A stretch of DNA of 64,000 nt from an uncultured Candidatus Neoarthromitus sp. (GCA_937890765.1 CALADQ010000010.1:37552-101551), one strand, 5' to 3'; shown: positions 9,483-19,862, numbered from the stretch's first letter. The notes: a model not told the origin generated them from the letters alone. Program-made: numbers and translations.

Positions 9483-10400
9483 ATGAATATAAATGGTTTG
9501 ATTCTTAGTTTAAAAAATATTTTAAAGCACGATAATATCAAGGTCAATGAATTAATGAGGAATCATACTACATTTAAAGTTGGTGGTCCATGTGATATTA
9601 TGGTTTTTCCTAATAATGAAAAGGAATTTGTTGATTCTATTAGAGAAATAATTAAATTTAACATTCCATATTTTATTTTAGGTTCTGGATCAAATTTAAT
9701 AGTTAAAGATGGAGGGATTAAAGGAGTTGTAATTAATACAAGTAGATTTAAAAACATATCAGTAAATGGAAATTTAATTAATGCAAAATGTGGAGATAAA
9801 CTTTGTGATATTTCTCGTATAGCTTATGAAAACTCTTTAACTGGTTTTGAATTTGCATGTGGAATACCTGGAACTATAGGTGGTGGAGTAAATATGAATG
9901 CAGGAGCTTATGGTGGTGAAATGAGTCTTGTCATAAAAGGAGTTAAGGTAATAGACAAAAATGGAAGATTATTTTATATTCCAGGTGAAAAAATGGAATT
10001 TTCGTATAGATCTACAGTTATTATGAAAAATTGTTATACTATGATTGAATGTGATTTGGAATTGAAAAAGGGGAATAAAAACGAAATAAAAAATTTGATT
10101 GATGATTTAACTTTAAAAAGGGAGAGTAAACAACCTTTGGAATTTCCATCAGCAGGTAGTGTTTTCAAAAGACCTGAGGGATATTATGCAGGTAAACTTA
10201 TAGAAGATTCGGGACTTAGAGGTTATATTCATAAAAATGTAATGATATCTAATAAACATTGTGGTTTTATAGTAAATATAGAACCAAATAGAGCCAAAGC
10301 AAGTGATATTTTGGAATTGATAGAGATTGTTAAAAATAAGGTTTTTTCTAAATTTAATGTAAATTTAGAACTAGAAGTTAGAGTTATAGGGGAGGATTAA
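9483..10400 (+). CDS. murB: UDP-N-acetylenolpyruvoylglucosamine reductase
   Basis: MurB reduces UDP-GlcNAc-enolpyruvate to UDP-MurNAc with NADPH and FAD, the second committed step of peptidoglycan precursor synthesis in the cytosol. At 305 residues it is of the type II (Firmicute) form. FAD-binding motifs are LGSGSNLIV (near 62) and CGIPGTIGGGVNMNAGAYGGE (split around residue 125-145); the proton-donor serine lies in SAGSVFKRP (near 222) and the late glutamate region is LELEVRVIG. A strong GGGGGAT ribosome binding site precedes the ATG. It is 18 bases after uvrC and 13 before rapZ. Confidence 0.98.
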   Translation: MNINGLILSLKNILKHDNIKVNELMRNHTTFKVGGPCDIMVFPNNEKEFVDSIREIIKFNIPYFILGSGSNLIVKDGGIKGVVINTSRFKNISVNGNLINAKCGDKLCDISRIAYENSLTGFEFACGIPGTIGGGVNMNAGAYGGEMSLVIKGVKVIDKNGRLFYIPGEKMEFSYRSTVIMKNCYTMIECDLELKKGNKNEIKNLIDDLTLKRESKQPLEFPSAGSVFKRPEGYYAGKLIEDSGLRGYIHKNVMISNKHCGFIVNIEPNRAKASDILELIEIVKNKVFSKFNVNLELEVRVIGED

Positions 10401-10413
10401 ATAAAGGATAATT

Positions 10414-11268
10414 ATGGAGTTTATTATAGTAACAGGTCTTTCTGGAGCAGGTAAAAGTCAGGCTATAAGAGAAATAGAAGATATGGGATATTTTTGTATT
10501 GATAATATGCCTCCTCAATTTATACAAAAGTTTGGAGAAATATGTAAGCAAACAAATGGAAATGTTACTAAGGTTGCTTTTGTTATAGATATAAGGGGAC
10601 GTCAGTTTTTCGAATTTATAGATGATATTGTAGAATGGTTTAAGGCTAGTGAAATAGATTATAAAATAATTTTTTTAGATTGTTCTGATGAAATTTTGAT
10701 AAGAAGATTTAAAGAGACTAGAAGATTACACCCATTATCTTATGATGGTAAAATTTTAAATGGTATAATTAAAGAAAGAAAAAAATTGGAATTTTTGAAA
10801 AATAAAGCTGATCTCATAATAGATACATCTAATCTGAAAGTTAGAGAACTTAAGCAGAAAGTAAGAAGGTTTATGACAAATGATTACGAACATAATGATT
10901 TTATAGTACAAATTATATCGTTTGGATACAAATACGGAATTCCTTTGGAATGTGATTTAACGTTTGATGTTAGATTTGTTGAAAATCCTTTTTATGTTGA
11001 TGGGTTAAAGGAATTTACAGGTCTTGATAGTAAAGTTAGGGATTTTGTTTTGGGAAAAGAAGAATGTAAAATATTCTTAAATAAAATAAATGATTTAATA
11101 GAATTTTTGTTACCTAACTACATAAAAGAAGGAAAGAAACAGTTAATAATTGGTATAGGTTGTACAGGAGGTCAGCATAGATCTGTTGCTATATCTGAGG
11201 AGTTTTATGTTATTCTTTCTAAGTTTAAAAATTATAAGTTAATGATTGAGCACAGAGATTTAAAGTGA
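10414..11268 (+). CDS. rapZ: RapZ/YvcJ family nucleotide-binding protein
   Basis: A 284-residue P-loop protein of the RapZ/YvcJ family. The Walker A motif is GLSGAGKSQ (residues 8-16). The C-terminal domain holds GIGCTGGQHRSVAIS (near 248-262), the region that binds metabolites and RNA in the E. coli member. In E. coli RapZ controls amino-sugar synthesis through the GlmZ sRNA; in Bacillus YvcJ hydrolyses GTP and affects competence. Its exact role in Clostridia is not known. The rapZ-yvcK-whiA order is one of the most conserved gene strings in Firmicutes and is intact here. Confidence 0.96.
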   Translation: MEFIIVTGLSGAGKSQAIREIEDMGYFCIDNMPPQFIQKFGEICKQTNGNVTKVAFVIDIRGRQFFEFIDDIVEWFKASEIDYKIIFLDCSDEILIRRFKETRRLHPLSYDGKILNGIIKERKKLEFLKNKADLIIDTSNLKVRELKQKVRRFMTNDYEHNDFIVQIISFGYKYGIPLECDLTFDVRFVENPFYVDGLKEFTGLDSKVRDFVLGKEECKIFLNKINDLIEFLLPNYIKEGKKQLIIGIGCTGGQHRSVAISEEFYVILSKFKNYKLMIEHRDLK

Positions 11269-11300
11269 AAAATTATTAATTTTTATTAGGGAGACTAAAT

Positions 11301-12299
11301 GTGAGTTTAATTAAAGAATTTGAAAATTGTCCTAATGTGGTTGTTATTGGTGGTGGAACTGGAATATCAAATTTGTTGAGAGGTTTAAAAAAGTACACTA
11401 ATAGTATTGTTGCTATTGTAACTGTAGCTGATGATGGTGGGGGTTCTGGTATTTTAAGAGATGAATTAGGAATATTGCCTCCTGGAGATATAAGAAATTG
11501 CTTAATAGCCTTAGCTAATACAGAACCTATAATGAAAGAATTGCTTAGGTATAGATTTAAAGAGGGTAATTATAAAAATCAAAATTTTGGGAATTTATTT
11601 ATAGCAGCTATGATTGGGATAACTAATAGTTTTGAAGAAGCTATAGAAAAAGTTAGTGAGGTTTTGGCTATAACTGGTAAGGTGCTTCCAGTAACTACAG
11701 AAAGTGTAACTTTGAGTGCTGAACTTGAGAATGGTATGATAGTTCAAGGAGAATCGTCAATACCTAAAAAAGTTTTGAAGTATAATTCTAGAATTAAAAA
11801 ACTCAATATTATTCCTGAGAATGTTTCTCCATACGCGTGTTGCATAGATGAAATATTGAATGCAGATGCTATAATTTTAGGACCGGGAAGTTTGTATACT
11901 AGTATAATTCCCAATATAAAAATAAAGGAAATATGTAATTCAATAAATAGGAGTAATGGAATTAAGATTTATATCTCAAATGTTATGACTCAACCTGGAG
12001 AAACAGATGGATATACTTTATGTGATCATGTGGAAAATATTTTTAAAAATAGTGATATTTATAAAATAGATTATGTTATTGCAAATGATTTTAATCCCAT
12101 TAATTCAATTTTGGATCATTATGAACAAGAGGGATCTAAGAAAGTTATTTGTGATGATTTTAAGTTAGAGAGTTTATACGATTTGAAGGTTATTAAAGAT
12201 GATTTAATGAAGTTTGATAATAATTTTATTAGACATGATAAAGAAAAACTTTCTGAGATTATAATGTATATTATTAATTCAAATAAAAATTTAAATTAG
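11301..12299 (+). CDS. yvcK: YvcK/CofD-like protein (gluconeogenesis factor)
   Basis: A 332-residue Rossmann-type protein of the YvcK family. It shows VVIGGGTGISNLLRG (residues about 14-28) and DDGGGSGILRDELGI (about 46-60), which form the UDP-sugar binding site in characterised members, and the LGPGSLYTSI segment near 197. In Bacillus and Listeria it is needed for growth on gluconeogenic carbon sources and for correct peptidoglycan synthesis. The GTG start at 11301 has GGGAG upstream. The stop codon is followed at once by the whiA leader, so translation of the two is probably coupled. Confidence 0.96.
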   Translation: MSLIKEFENCPNVVVIGGGTGISNLLRGLKKYTNSIVAIVTVADDGGGSGILRDELGILPPGDIRNCLIALANTEPIMKELLRYRFKEGNYKNQNFGNLFIAAMIGITNSFEEAIEKVSEVLAITGKVLPVTTESVTLSAELENGMIVQGESSIPKKVLKYNSRIKKLNIIPENVSPYACCIDEILNADAIILGPGSLYTSIIPNIKIKEICNSINRSNGIKIYISNVMTQPGETDGYTLCDHVENIFKNSDIYKIDYVIANDFNPINSILDHYEQEGSKKVICDDFKLESLYDLKVIKDDLMKFDNNFIRHDKEKLSEIIMYIINSNKNLN

Positions 12300-12308
12300 G
12301 TGAGAATA

Positions 12309-13262
12309 ATGACATTTTCTTTTGGAGTAAAAAAAGAATTGTGTGAGATATTTCCAAAATCATATAAAGAGGCATTAAGTGAAATTTCAGGTATAATAAG
12401 AGTTATGGGTACATTTGTTATAAAAAGTAGGCATGAAATTAATTTTAAAATATCCACAGAAAATGAAGTTTTAATAAGATATATAGAAAAAATTATGACA
12501 AAATATTTTAGTATTAAGTTCAAGCTTGATATAAATATAAGTGAATATTTTTCCAAAGTTAATATTTATAGTTTAGTTATGTGTGGAGAATATGTTTATG
12601 AATTTTTAGAAGTTTTAGGTATAATTAATTTAGAAGGAAGTTCCATTAGTTTGAACAATGAATTCAGTTATCTAAGTTCTAGAAAAAGTTTCATAAAAGG
12701 ATTGTTTTTAGGATGCGGTAGTATGAGTAATCCTGAAAAGGGATACCATTTAGAGTTTGTTACTCAAAATTTATCTTTTGGAGAATATTTGGTAAAATGT
12801 TTAAATTATTATAATTTAAATAGTAAAATAATAAAGAGAAAATTTTATTATATTGTTTATATTAAAGAATCTGAAAATATTTCTAATATTTTAAACTTAA
12901 TAGGAGCTCATAAATCTCTTTTAGAATTCGAAAATATAAGGGTTGTTAAAGAGTATAGCAATAATAAAAATAGAATAAGAAATTGTATCGAAGCTAATGA
13001 AGATAAGTTAATAATAACTTCCGTTAGACAGGTTAGAGCTATTATGCTCATAGAGGAGAAATTAGGTTTTAAAGAGTTGCCTAAGAATTTGAGGGAAATA
13101 GCGGAAGTGAGGTTAAAGTACAAAGAAATGTCTCTTAAGGATTTGGGAAAATTTTTAAGTCCTCCGATAGGGAAGTCAGGTGTGTCTCATAGATTGAAAA
13201 AAATAGAAGAAATAGCTAAGAATCTTGAAAAAAAATACAAAGATGATTTAGATAATAGTTAG
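12309..13262 (+). CDS. whiA: WhiA-family DNA-binding regulator
   Basis: A 317-residue WhiA protein: N-terminal LAGLIDADG-like domain (catalytically inactive homing-endonuclease fold; FIKGLFLGCGSM near 130) and a C-terminal helix-turn-helix region (LREIAEVRLKYKEMSLKDLGKFL... IGKSGVSHRLKKI near 255-300). In Streptomyces it controls sporulation septation; in Bacillus it affects division and chromosome segregation. The frame is open back to a GTG at 12300, but the ATG at 12309 is preferred because AGGTG lies 7 bases before it and the product then begins MTFSFGVKKEL, as in family members. Confidence 0.95.
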   Translation: MTFSFGVKKELCEIFPKSYKEALSEISGIIRVMGTFVIKSRHEINFKISTENEVLIRYIEKIMTKYFSIKFKLDINISEYFSKVNIYSLVMCGEYVYEFLEVLGIINLEGSSISLNNEFSYLSSRKSFIKGLFLGCGSMSNPEKGYHLEFVTQNLSFGEYLVKCLNYYNLNSKIIKRKFYYIVYIKESENISNILNLIGAHKSLLEFENIRVVKEYSNNKNRIRNCIEANEDKLIITSVRQVRAIMLIEEKLGFKELPKNLREIAEVRLKYKEMSLKDLGKFLSPPIGKSGVSHRLKKIEEIAKNLEKKYKDDLDNS

Positions 13263-13319
13263 AATTAATTTTGTTTTTTAAGTTTTTTGAATTATAAAAA
13301 TATATTTTGGAGAGAGTTT

Positions 13320-14231
13320 ATGGATGTGATTAGTGTTTTAGAGATAAATTATAATAATTATGGAAGGTGTTTAAAAATAACTAATAATGTTGTTGAGGTT
13401 ATTGTTACTCTTGATTATGGTCCAAGGATAATAAAGTATGGGTATTTTGATGGAATAAATCATTTTGCTGAGGGAATAGATAGAAAAATTATTACCTCTC
13501 ATGGTGAGTATTTTGTTATAGGAGGACATAGATTTTGGCATTTGCCTGAAAATGAAGATAGAACTTATATACCGGATAATCATCAAGTTGAGTATGAACA
13601 GATAGAAAATGGTGTAAGATTTATTCAAGAAATAGAAAAATGGACTCAAGTGCAAAAAATAATAGAAATAACTTTTGAATATTCTTCTACTAAAGTTAAT
13701 GTGGCACATAAATTAGTTTCTTTAAATGCTTTTGATATAAATGTTGGTATATGTGGGATAACTGCTGTTGAAAGAGGTGGTATAGAAGTTATTCCATTAT
13801 CTAAAAAAAGTGATGGTATACTTCCAAATAGGGCCCTTGTTTTCTGGCATTATTCTAATATGAAGGATTCAAGAGTTTATTATGGTGATAAGTACATAGC
13901 TATGAAGGTATGTGAAAATATTTCTAGCAATTTTAAGATAGGAATGAATAGTAATTTGTCGTATGCTTTGTATTTTAATAAGAATGAATTGTTTGTCAAG
14001 GAATTTAAGAGAAATAAGGATGAAAGTAATTATCCCAACATGGGGTGTAGCTACGAATCTTTAATATCAAATGATTATTTAGAAATGCAAACAAATTCGC
14101 CTATATGTTCCTTAAAAACTAATAATTCAATAGAGCATGTAGAGATTTGGAGTTTATACAAGGATGTTAATTTAGATTTTATAGATACGTTTATAGATAA
14201 TTATAATGAAATAAATTCGCTAGTAAATTGA
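13320..14231 (+). CDS. DUF4380-like galactose-mutarotase-fold protein
   Basis: A 303-residue soluble protein without signal peptide. The blocks TLDYGPRIIKYGYFDGIN (near 27-45), GGHRFWHLPEN (near 68-79), and ALVFWHYSNMKDSR (near 168-181) resemble DUF4380 proteins, which have the beta-sandwich fold of aldose 1-epimerases. Substrate and reaction are not known. The open frame extends to 13287, but the ATG at 13320 has GGAGAG 5 bases upstream, so this start is chosen. It lies 57 bases after whiA and ends in a strong terminator whose stem begins inside the stop codon. An insertion between whiA and dnaE of this kind is lineage specific. Confidence 0.6.
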   Translation: MDVISVLEINYNNYGRCLKITNNVVEVIVTLDYGPRIIKYGYFDGINHFAEGIDRKIITSHGEYFVIGGHRFWHLPENEDRTYIPDNHQVEYEQIENGVRFIQEIEKWTQVQKIIEITFEYSSTKVNVAHKLVSLNAFDINVGICGITAVERGGIEVIPLSKKSDGILPNRALVFWHYSNMKDSRVYYGDKYIAMKVCENISSNFKIGMNSNLSYALYFNKNELFVKEFKRNKDESNYPNMGCSYESLISNDYLEMQTNSPICSLKTNNSIEHVEIWSLYKDVNLDFIDTFIDNYNEINSLVN

Positions 14232-14269
14232 ACATTAACCTCTCAATCAGAGAGGTTAATGTTTTTTTT
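14231..14269 (+). terminator. Intrinsic terminator after the whiA/DUF4380 unit
   Basis: A 14-bp perfect inverted repeat (left arm 14231-14244, right arm 14250-14263, loop of 5) is followed by a T run to 14269. The left arm starts at the last base of the stop codon. This is a textbook rho-independent terminator closing the uvrC-to-DUF4380 transcription unit. Confidence 0.95.
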
Positions 14270-14338
14270 AAAAGTATCAAAATTTTATAAACTTCATAAT
14301 ATAAAATATTAATAAAAAACTAATGTAAGAGGGATTAT

Positions 14339-16177
14339 ATGTGCGGAATAACCGGATTTTCTAATTTTAAAAGAAACATTGAAGGTGAACGGGAAACACT
14401 AGTTAATATGAATAATGCTCTTGTTCATAGAGGACCAGATAGTTTTGGGTATTTTTCAAATAAAAATGTTATGTTTGGTCATAGGAGACTTTCAATAGTT
14501 GATTTGAGTGGTGGAACTCAACCCATGAGCAAAATTTATAATGGGAAAGTTTATACGATAATTTATAACGGGGAAATTTATAATACTCAAGATGTTAAGC
14601 ATAATTTGATAAATTTGGGGTATGAGTTTGAAACTTGTTCTGATACTGAAGTTGTATTAACTAGTTATATATATTATAAAGAAAAATGTTTAAATTATTT
14701 AAATGGAATATTTGCTTTCAGTGTTTTTGATGAAGAGAGAAAATGTATTTTTATGGCCAGAGATCATTTAGGTGTTAAACCCTTATTTTATTCTATAAAG
14801 AATGATTATTTAATATTTTCATCGGAAATAAAGGGAATGTTAAAACATCCTTTAATAAATAGTTTGGTTGATGAACATGGGGTGTTAGAACTTTTGAGTT
14901 TGGGGCCTAGTAGAAGTTTGGGAAGTGGAATATTTAAAGATATAAAAGAGGTGCCGCCTGCTCATTATTTATATTTTTCTAAAGATAAAATTTTTATGAA
15001 AAAGTATTGGGATTTAGAAGCTCGTGAACATAAATTAGGTTTAAATGATACTGTTTCTGAGTTGAGTTTTGTTTTGGAAAATGTGGTTGTGAATCAAATG
15101 GTTTCAGATAGAAAAATTTTAGGATTTTTGTCTGGAGGAATAGATTCGTCTTTAATTTGTTCTATAATGAGCAAAGAACTTAAAAAGGAAAATAAAATTT
15201 TAAATACTTTCACTGTTGATTATGTAGATTATGATAAGGATTTTAAAGAAAATGAGTTTGAAGTTTCTAGAGATAAGGATTTTGCTTTTTTAGTTAGCGA
15301 AAATATTGGTTCTCAAAATGAAATTATAACAATTAAAAATGAAGATTTATTTTATAATTTAGATAAAAGTTTGTATGCTAGTGATATTCCAAGTATGGCT
15401 GATATTGATACTTCGCTTTATTTGTTTTGTCAAGGTGTTAGAAAATTTGGGGTCGTTTCACTTTCAGGTGAGTGTGCTGATGAAATTTTTGGTGGATATC
15501 CTTGGTATTTAAATGATGAAATGAAATTTGATTCTTTTCCTTGGAGTAGATTCTCAAGTTTACGGAAAAATTTGTTCAATGATAAAATTAAAAATTTAGA
15601 TTTCGATTCTTATATACAAAGTCAAATAAATGAAACTTTAAATAATATTAAAGTTTTGGATAGCGATTCTCTTTTAGATATTTCTATAAGAAAAATGACT
15701 CTTTTAAATATTAAATGGTTTATGGTCACTCTTTTAAATAGAAAAGATAGAATGAGTATGGCAAATGGGCTTGAGGTTAGAGTTCCTTTTGCAGATAAAA
15801 ATTTAGTTGAGTACGCTTATAATATACCTAGCAAAATGAAATTTTTAAATGGACGAGAGAAGGGAATTTTGAGGGAAGTTTCTAAAAATTTTCTTCCAGA
15901 AGTTGTTGTAAATAGAAAGAAAAGTCCTTATCCTAAAACACAAAGTAAAGTTTATACGGATTTGGTTTGTAGGGAGCTTGGTAAAATTTTAAAAAATAAA
16001 AGCAATCCAATTTTTCAATTTATAAATCAACACGAGGTTAAAAAGTTAGTTGAAACACGTGGGGAATCTTATATTAAACCTTGGTTTGGTCAACTTATGA
16101 GAGGGCCTCAATTAATCGCTTACTTAATTCAACTTAATAATTGGATTGAAAAATACAACGTTAATATTAATATTTAA
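14339..16177 (+). CDS. asnB: Asparagine synthetase (glutamine-hydrolysing)
   Basis: Converts aspartate, ATP and glutamine to asparagine. The N-terminal class II glutaminase domain starts with the nucleophile Cys2 (MCGITGF) and has VHRGPDSFG (near 29), RLSIVDLSGG (near 50), and YNGEIYN (near 75). The C-terminal synthetase domain carries the pyrophosphate loop LSGGIDSSL (near 264), SGECADEIFGGYPW (near 378) and KDRMSMANGLEVRVPFAD (split near 465-483). The 612 residues are normal for the AsnB/AsnO group. The ATG is preceded by AGAGGGA. It stands alone between two terminators, so it is a single-gene unit. Confidence 0.95.
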   Translation: MCGITGFSNFKRNIEGERETLVNMNNALVHRGPDSFGYFSNKNVMFGHRRLSIVDLSGGTQPMSKIYNGKVYTIIYNGEIYNTQDVKHNLINLGYEFETCSDTEVVLTSYIYYKEKCLNYLNGIFAFSVFDEERKCIFMARDHLGVKPLFYSIKNDYLIFSSEIKGMLKHPLINSLVDEHGVLELLSLGPSRSLGSGIFKDIKEVPPAHYLYFSKDKIFMKKYWDLEAREHKLGLNDTVSELSFVLENVVVNQMVSDRKILGFLSGGIDSSLICSIMSKELKKENKILNTFTVDYVDYDKDFKENEFEVSRDKDFAFLVSENIGSQNEIITIKNEDLFYNLDKSLYASDIPSMADIDTSLYLFCQGVRKFGVVSLSGECADEIFGGYPWYLNDEMKFDSFPWSRFSSLRKNLFNDKIKNLDFDSYIQSQINETLNNIKVLDSDSLLDISIRKMTLLNIKWFMVTLLNRKDRMSMANGLEVRVPFADKNLVEYAYNIPSKMKFLNGREKGILREVSKNFLPEVVVNRKKSPYPKTQSKVYTDLVCRELGKILKNKSNPIFQFINQHEVKKLVETRGESYIKPWFGQLMRGPQLIAYLIQLNNWIEKYNVNINI

Positions 16178-16180
16178 GTG

Positions 16181-16219
16181 AAAATCCTAAGTTATATCCT
16201 TAGGATTTTAAATTTTTTT
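16181..16219 (+). terminator. Intrinsic terminator after asnB
   Basis: An 11-bp perfect inverted repeat (16181-16191 and 16199-16209, 7-base loop) is followed within 3 bases by seven T residues. It separates asnB from dnaE. Confidence 0.92.
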
Positions 16220-16265
16220 ATGATAGAATTAAAAATATACAATGTTAAAATGGGGATATGTTTTT

Positions 16266-19200
16266 ATGAATGAATTTGTTCATTTACATGTGCATTCGGA
16301 ATTTAGTTTGCTGGATTCATCTTGTAAAATTAGAAATTTGGTTGAGAGAACAAAAGAACTTGGAATGAAATCAATTGCTATAACTGATCATGGTGTTATG
16401 TATGGATGTATTGAATTTTATAAAATTTGTAAAATGTATGACATAAAACCAATTATAGGTTGCGAAATATATGTTGCAAATAAATCAATGAATATTAAAA
16501 ATGTTGATAGGGAAAATTTTACGAGTCATTTAGTTCTTCTTGTTAAAAATGATGTGGGATATAAAAATTTATTGAAAATAGTTAGCTCATCTTTTATAGA
16601 TGGATTTTATTATAAGCCTAGAGTTGATGTTGAATTTTTGAAAGCTCATTCAGAAGGACTCATTGCACTTAGTGCTTGTTTAAGCGGTGGAATTTCAAAA
16701 TTTATTTTAAAAGATGATTTAATTGGTGGGGAAAATCTTCTTAAAACTTACAAAGATATTTTTAAGGAAGATTTTTATTTAGAGCTTCAAAATCATGGAA
16801 TTGAAAAACAACTTAAGGTTAACAAATGTTTAGTTGAGTTTTCTAAAAAGTTTAACGTTCCTTTAGTTGTAACAAACGATGTTCATTACATAAATAAGGA
16901 AGATGCTGAAGCTCATGATGTTTTAATTTGTATACAAACAGTTAGCAATATAGACGAAAAAAACAGAATGAAGTATGAGGGAGAAGAATTTTATTTAAAA
17001 TCCCCTGACGAAATGTATTCTCTCTTTGAAGGTTATGAAGAGGCTCTTTTAAACACGGTTAAAATAAGTGAACAATGTAATTTTGAATATAAGTTTGGAG
17101 AGAATAAACCTCCAAAATATATTATGGATATTTCTCTACATCCTTTTGAATATTTAAAAAGGCTTTGTTTTAATGGAATGATTTACAAATATAAAGAATT
17201 TTTAGATGAGTATAAGGAGTTTGGAGAAATTGATATTTTAGATGAAAATTCTTTTGAAAAATTATTTTCAAAAATTAATTCATCTTTAAATAAGGAAAAG
17301 GAAATTTTATTAAACAGAATTAATTATGAACTTAATCTTATAAATTCAATGGGATTTGTGGATTATTTTTTAATCGTTTGGGATTTTATAAAATTTTCAA
17401 ATGAAAATGAAATTCCAACTGGGCCAGGAAGAGGAAGTGTTGCAGGTTCTTTAGTTGCTTACGTTTTAAACATAACAAAAATTGATCCTATTAAATACGG
17501 TTTGATTTTTGAGAGATTTTTAAATCCAGAAAGAATATCCATGCCAGATATAGATTCGGATTTTTGTTATGAAAGACGTGAAGAAGTAATTGAATATGTT
17601 AAAAATAAATATGGAACTCAAAATGTTTCTCACATTATAACTTTTGGAACAATGGCTCCTAAAGCATGTATTAGAGATGTGGGAAGAGCTATGAATTATC
17701 CTTATGGTGAAGTTGACAAAATTGCTAAAATGATTCCGAACATGTTAAACATAACAATAGATTTAGCTCTTTTGTATAATCAGGAATTAAATTCTATTTA
17801 TAATCAAGATGATAGAATTAAAAAATTAATAGATGTATCTAAAAAATTAGAAGGGCTTCCAAGACACACATCAATTCACGCGGCCGGGATTATTATAAGT
17901 CCAGAAAATTTAGTTAACTTAATACCTATGCAAAAAAGTGATAACATGTTAGTTACTCAATTTCCTATGTCTAATCTTGAGGAAGTTGGACTTTTGAAAA
18001 TGGATTTTTTAGGACTTAGAACTTTAACGGTTATAAATGATTGCGTTAAGACGATTGAAAAAAATAAAGGAGAGAAAGTTAATTTAGATAGAATAGATTT
18101 TGAAGATGAAAATGTTTTTTCAATGCTTTCAGAAGGAAAGACGTGTGGAGTTTTTCAACTTGAATCTTCTGGTATGACAAACTTTATGAAAGGTTTAAAG
18201 CCAAGTTCTCTTGAAGATATAATAGCTGGAATTAGTCTTTATAGGCCAGGTCCTATGGATGAAATACCTAATTACATAAAAAATAAAAATTTCCCCAATC
18301 ACATAAAGTATTTAACTAAAGAGCTTGAAGAAATTTTAAATGTAACTTATGGAGTAATTGTTTATCAAGAACAAGTAATGGAAATTGTTCAAAAACTTTC
18401 TGGATACTCACTTGCTAGAAGCGATTTAGTTAGAAGGGTTATGGCGAAAAAGAAGCATGACCAAATGGAACTTGAAAGAAAGAATTTTGTTTATGGAGTA
18501 TTTTTGGAAGGAAAAGAGGAAATTAAAGGATGTGTAAATAATGGAATAAAGGAAGAGGTTGCTCATAAAATTTTTGACCAAATGGTTCAATTTGCATCGT
18601 ATGCTTTTAATAAAAGTCATGCTGCAGCTTACGCTGTCATCGCTTATGAAACGGCGTATTTAATGAAATATTATAAAAGCGAATTTCTGTGCTCTTTATT
18701 AAATAGCGTTGTTGGAAATGTAAATAAAGTTTGCGAGTACATAAAGTTTGGAGAGAGTGTAGATGTTAAAATATATCCTCCTTGTGTTAATAACAGTTAT
18801 AGAAAATTTGTTGTAAAAGGTGAGGATATATATTTTGGACTTTCGGCAATAAAAAGTGTTGGCGACAACGCTTGCGAAAAAATTGTTTATTATAGAGAGA
18901 AAAATGGAAAGTTTAAAGATGAAATGGAATTTTTCAAAGTGTGCGTTAAAAATTCTATTAACAGAAAATCGGTAGAATCTTTAATAAAAGCTGGAGCTTT
19001 AAATACATTTAAAATTTCAAGAAAAGATTTGCTTTCTAACTTTGAAAAAATTTTAGATGGTATGGTAATTGAATTAAAAAATAATATAGATGGTCAAATG
19101 AATATGTTTGGACTTATAGAAAATAGTGAAAATTATAACGTGCGTTATAATTATGAAAATTTAAAGGACGATTTAAACAAAAATTTGTTTTACGAAAAGG

Positions 19201-19835
19201 AAGTTATAGGTTTATACATATCGGGTCATCCAATAGATAAGTATAGCGAAATTTTTAATAAAGTAAATACTCATTTTTTGGAAGAATTTTTTAACGATTT
19301 AGGAAATCAACAAGAGTATTTGATTAACAATGAAAAATTTTTAAAAGATGAAAGCATTATAATAGGTGGAGTTATAAATGATTTAAAAAAAATTCTTACT
19401 AAAAATAATTCCATCATGTGTTTTTTTAATTTAGAGGATAAGTATTTTTCTATTGAGTGTGTTGTTTTTCCTAGAATTTATGAAAAAATTAGTTATTTAA
19501 TAAATAATGATAATATTGTTATAATAAAAGGTGTATTGAAAAGAGATAGCGAAGAAGTAAAAATTTTAGTAAATGATATAATATCTATCGAAGATGAGGA
19601 AAAATTAAGTTTATATATATGCTTTGAAAATTTTGAAAATATGAATTTAGGATTTGAAAAAGTTAAGGATATAATTTCAATGAATAAGGGAAAGTCTAAA
19701 GTATTTTTATATTGTTACAATGAGAAAAAAAGTTTTAGAATAAATGAAAATTACAATGTAAAATTAACAAATAAATTTATTTTTGAATTAAATAAAATAT
19801 TTTTGCAGAAAAATGTGAAAATAGTTATTAAATAA
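16266..19835 (+). CDS. dnaE: DNA polymerase III alpha subunit, DnaE type
   Basis: Replicative C-family DNA polymerase. The order of domains is PHP (VHLHVHSEFSLLD at the N-terminus, AITDHG near 40), palm with the catalytic aspartates in GPGRGSVAGSLVAY (near 388) and PDIDSDF (near 427), thumb/fingers (SIHAAGIIISPE, LLKMDFLGLRTL), helix-hairpin-helix region (KSVGDNACEKIV near 865) and a C-terminal OB-fold region. There is no internal 3'-5' exonuclease domain, so this is DnaE and not PolC. The frame is open to 16242, but the ATG at 16266 gives the usual MNEFVHLHVHS start. pfkA and pyk follow, the standard Clostridium order. Confidence 0.97.
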   Translation: MNEFVHLHVHSEFSLLDSSCKIRNLVERTKELGMKSIAITDHGVMYGCIEFYKICKMYDIKPIIGCEIYVANKSMNIKNVDRENFTSHLVLLVKNDVGYKNLLKIVSSSFIDGFYYKPRVDVEFLKAHSEGLIALSACLSGGISKFILKDDLIGGENLLKTYKDIFKEDFYLELQNHGIEKQLKVNKCLVEFSKKFNVPLVVTNDVHYINKEDAEAHDVLICIQTVSNIDEKNRMKYEGEEFYLKSPDEMYSLFEGYEEALLNTVKISEQCNFEYKFGENKPPKYIMDISLHPFEYLKRLCFNGMIYKYKEFLDEYKEFGEIDILDENSFEKLFSKINSSLNKEKEILLNRINYELNLINSMGFVDYFLIVWDFIKFSNENEIPTGPGRGSVAGSLVAYVLNITKIDPIKYGLIFERFLNPERISMPDIDSDFCYERREEVIEYVKNKYGTQNVSHIITFGTMAPKACIRDVGRAMNYPYGEVDKIAKMIPNMLNITIDLALLYNQELNSIYNQDDRIKKLIDVSKKLEGLPRHTSIHAAGIIISPENLVNLIPMQKSDNMLVTQFPMSNLEEVGLLKMDFLGLRTLTVINDCVKTIEKNKGEKVNLDRIDFEDENVFSMLSEGKTCGVFQLESSGMTNFMKGLKPSSLEDIIAGISLYRPGPMDEIPNYIKNKNFPNHIKYLTKELEEILNVTYGVIVYQEQVMEIVQKLSGYSLARSDLVRRVMAKKKHDQMELERKNFVYGVFLEGKEEIKGCVNNGIKEEVAHKIFDQMVQFASYAFNKSHAAAYAVIAYETAYLMKYYKSEFLCSLLNSVVGNVNKVCEYIKFGESVDVKIYPPCVNNSYRKFVVKGEDIYFGLSAIKSVGDNACEKIVYYREKNGKFKDEMEFFKVCVKNSINRKSVESLIKAGALNTFKISRKDLLSNFEKILDGMVIELKNNIDGQMNMFGLIENSENYNVRYNYENLKDDLNKNLFYEKEVIGLYISGHPIDKYSEIFNKVNTHFLEEFFNDLGNQQEYLINNEKFLKDESIIIGGVINDLKKILTKNNSIMCFFNLEDKYFSIECVVFPRIYEKISYLINNDNIVIIKGVLKRDSEEVKILVNDIISIEDEEKLSLYICFENFENMNLGFEKVKDIISMNKGKSKVFLYCYNEKKSFRINENYNVKLTNKFIFELNKIFLQKNVKIVIK

Positions 19836-19862
19836 ATGATAAATATTTTGAGAGGTTGTATT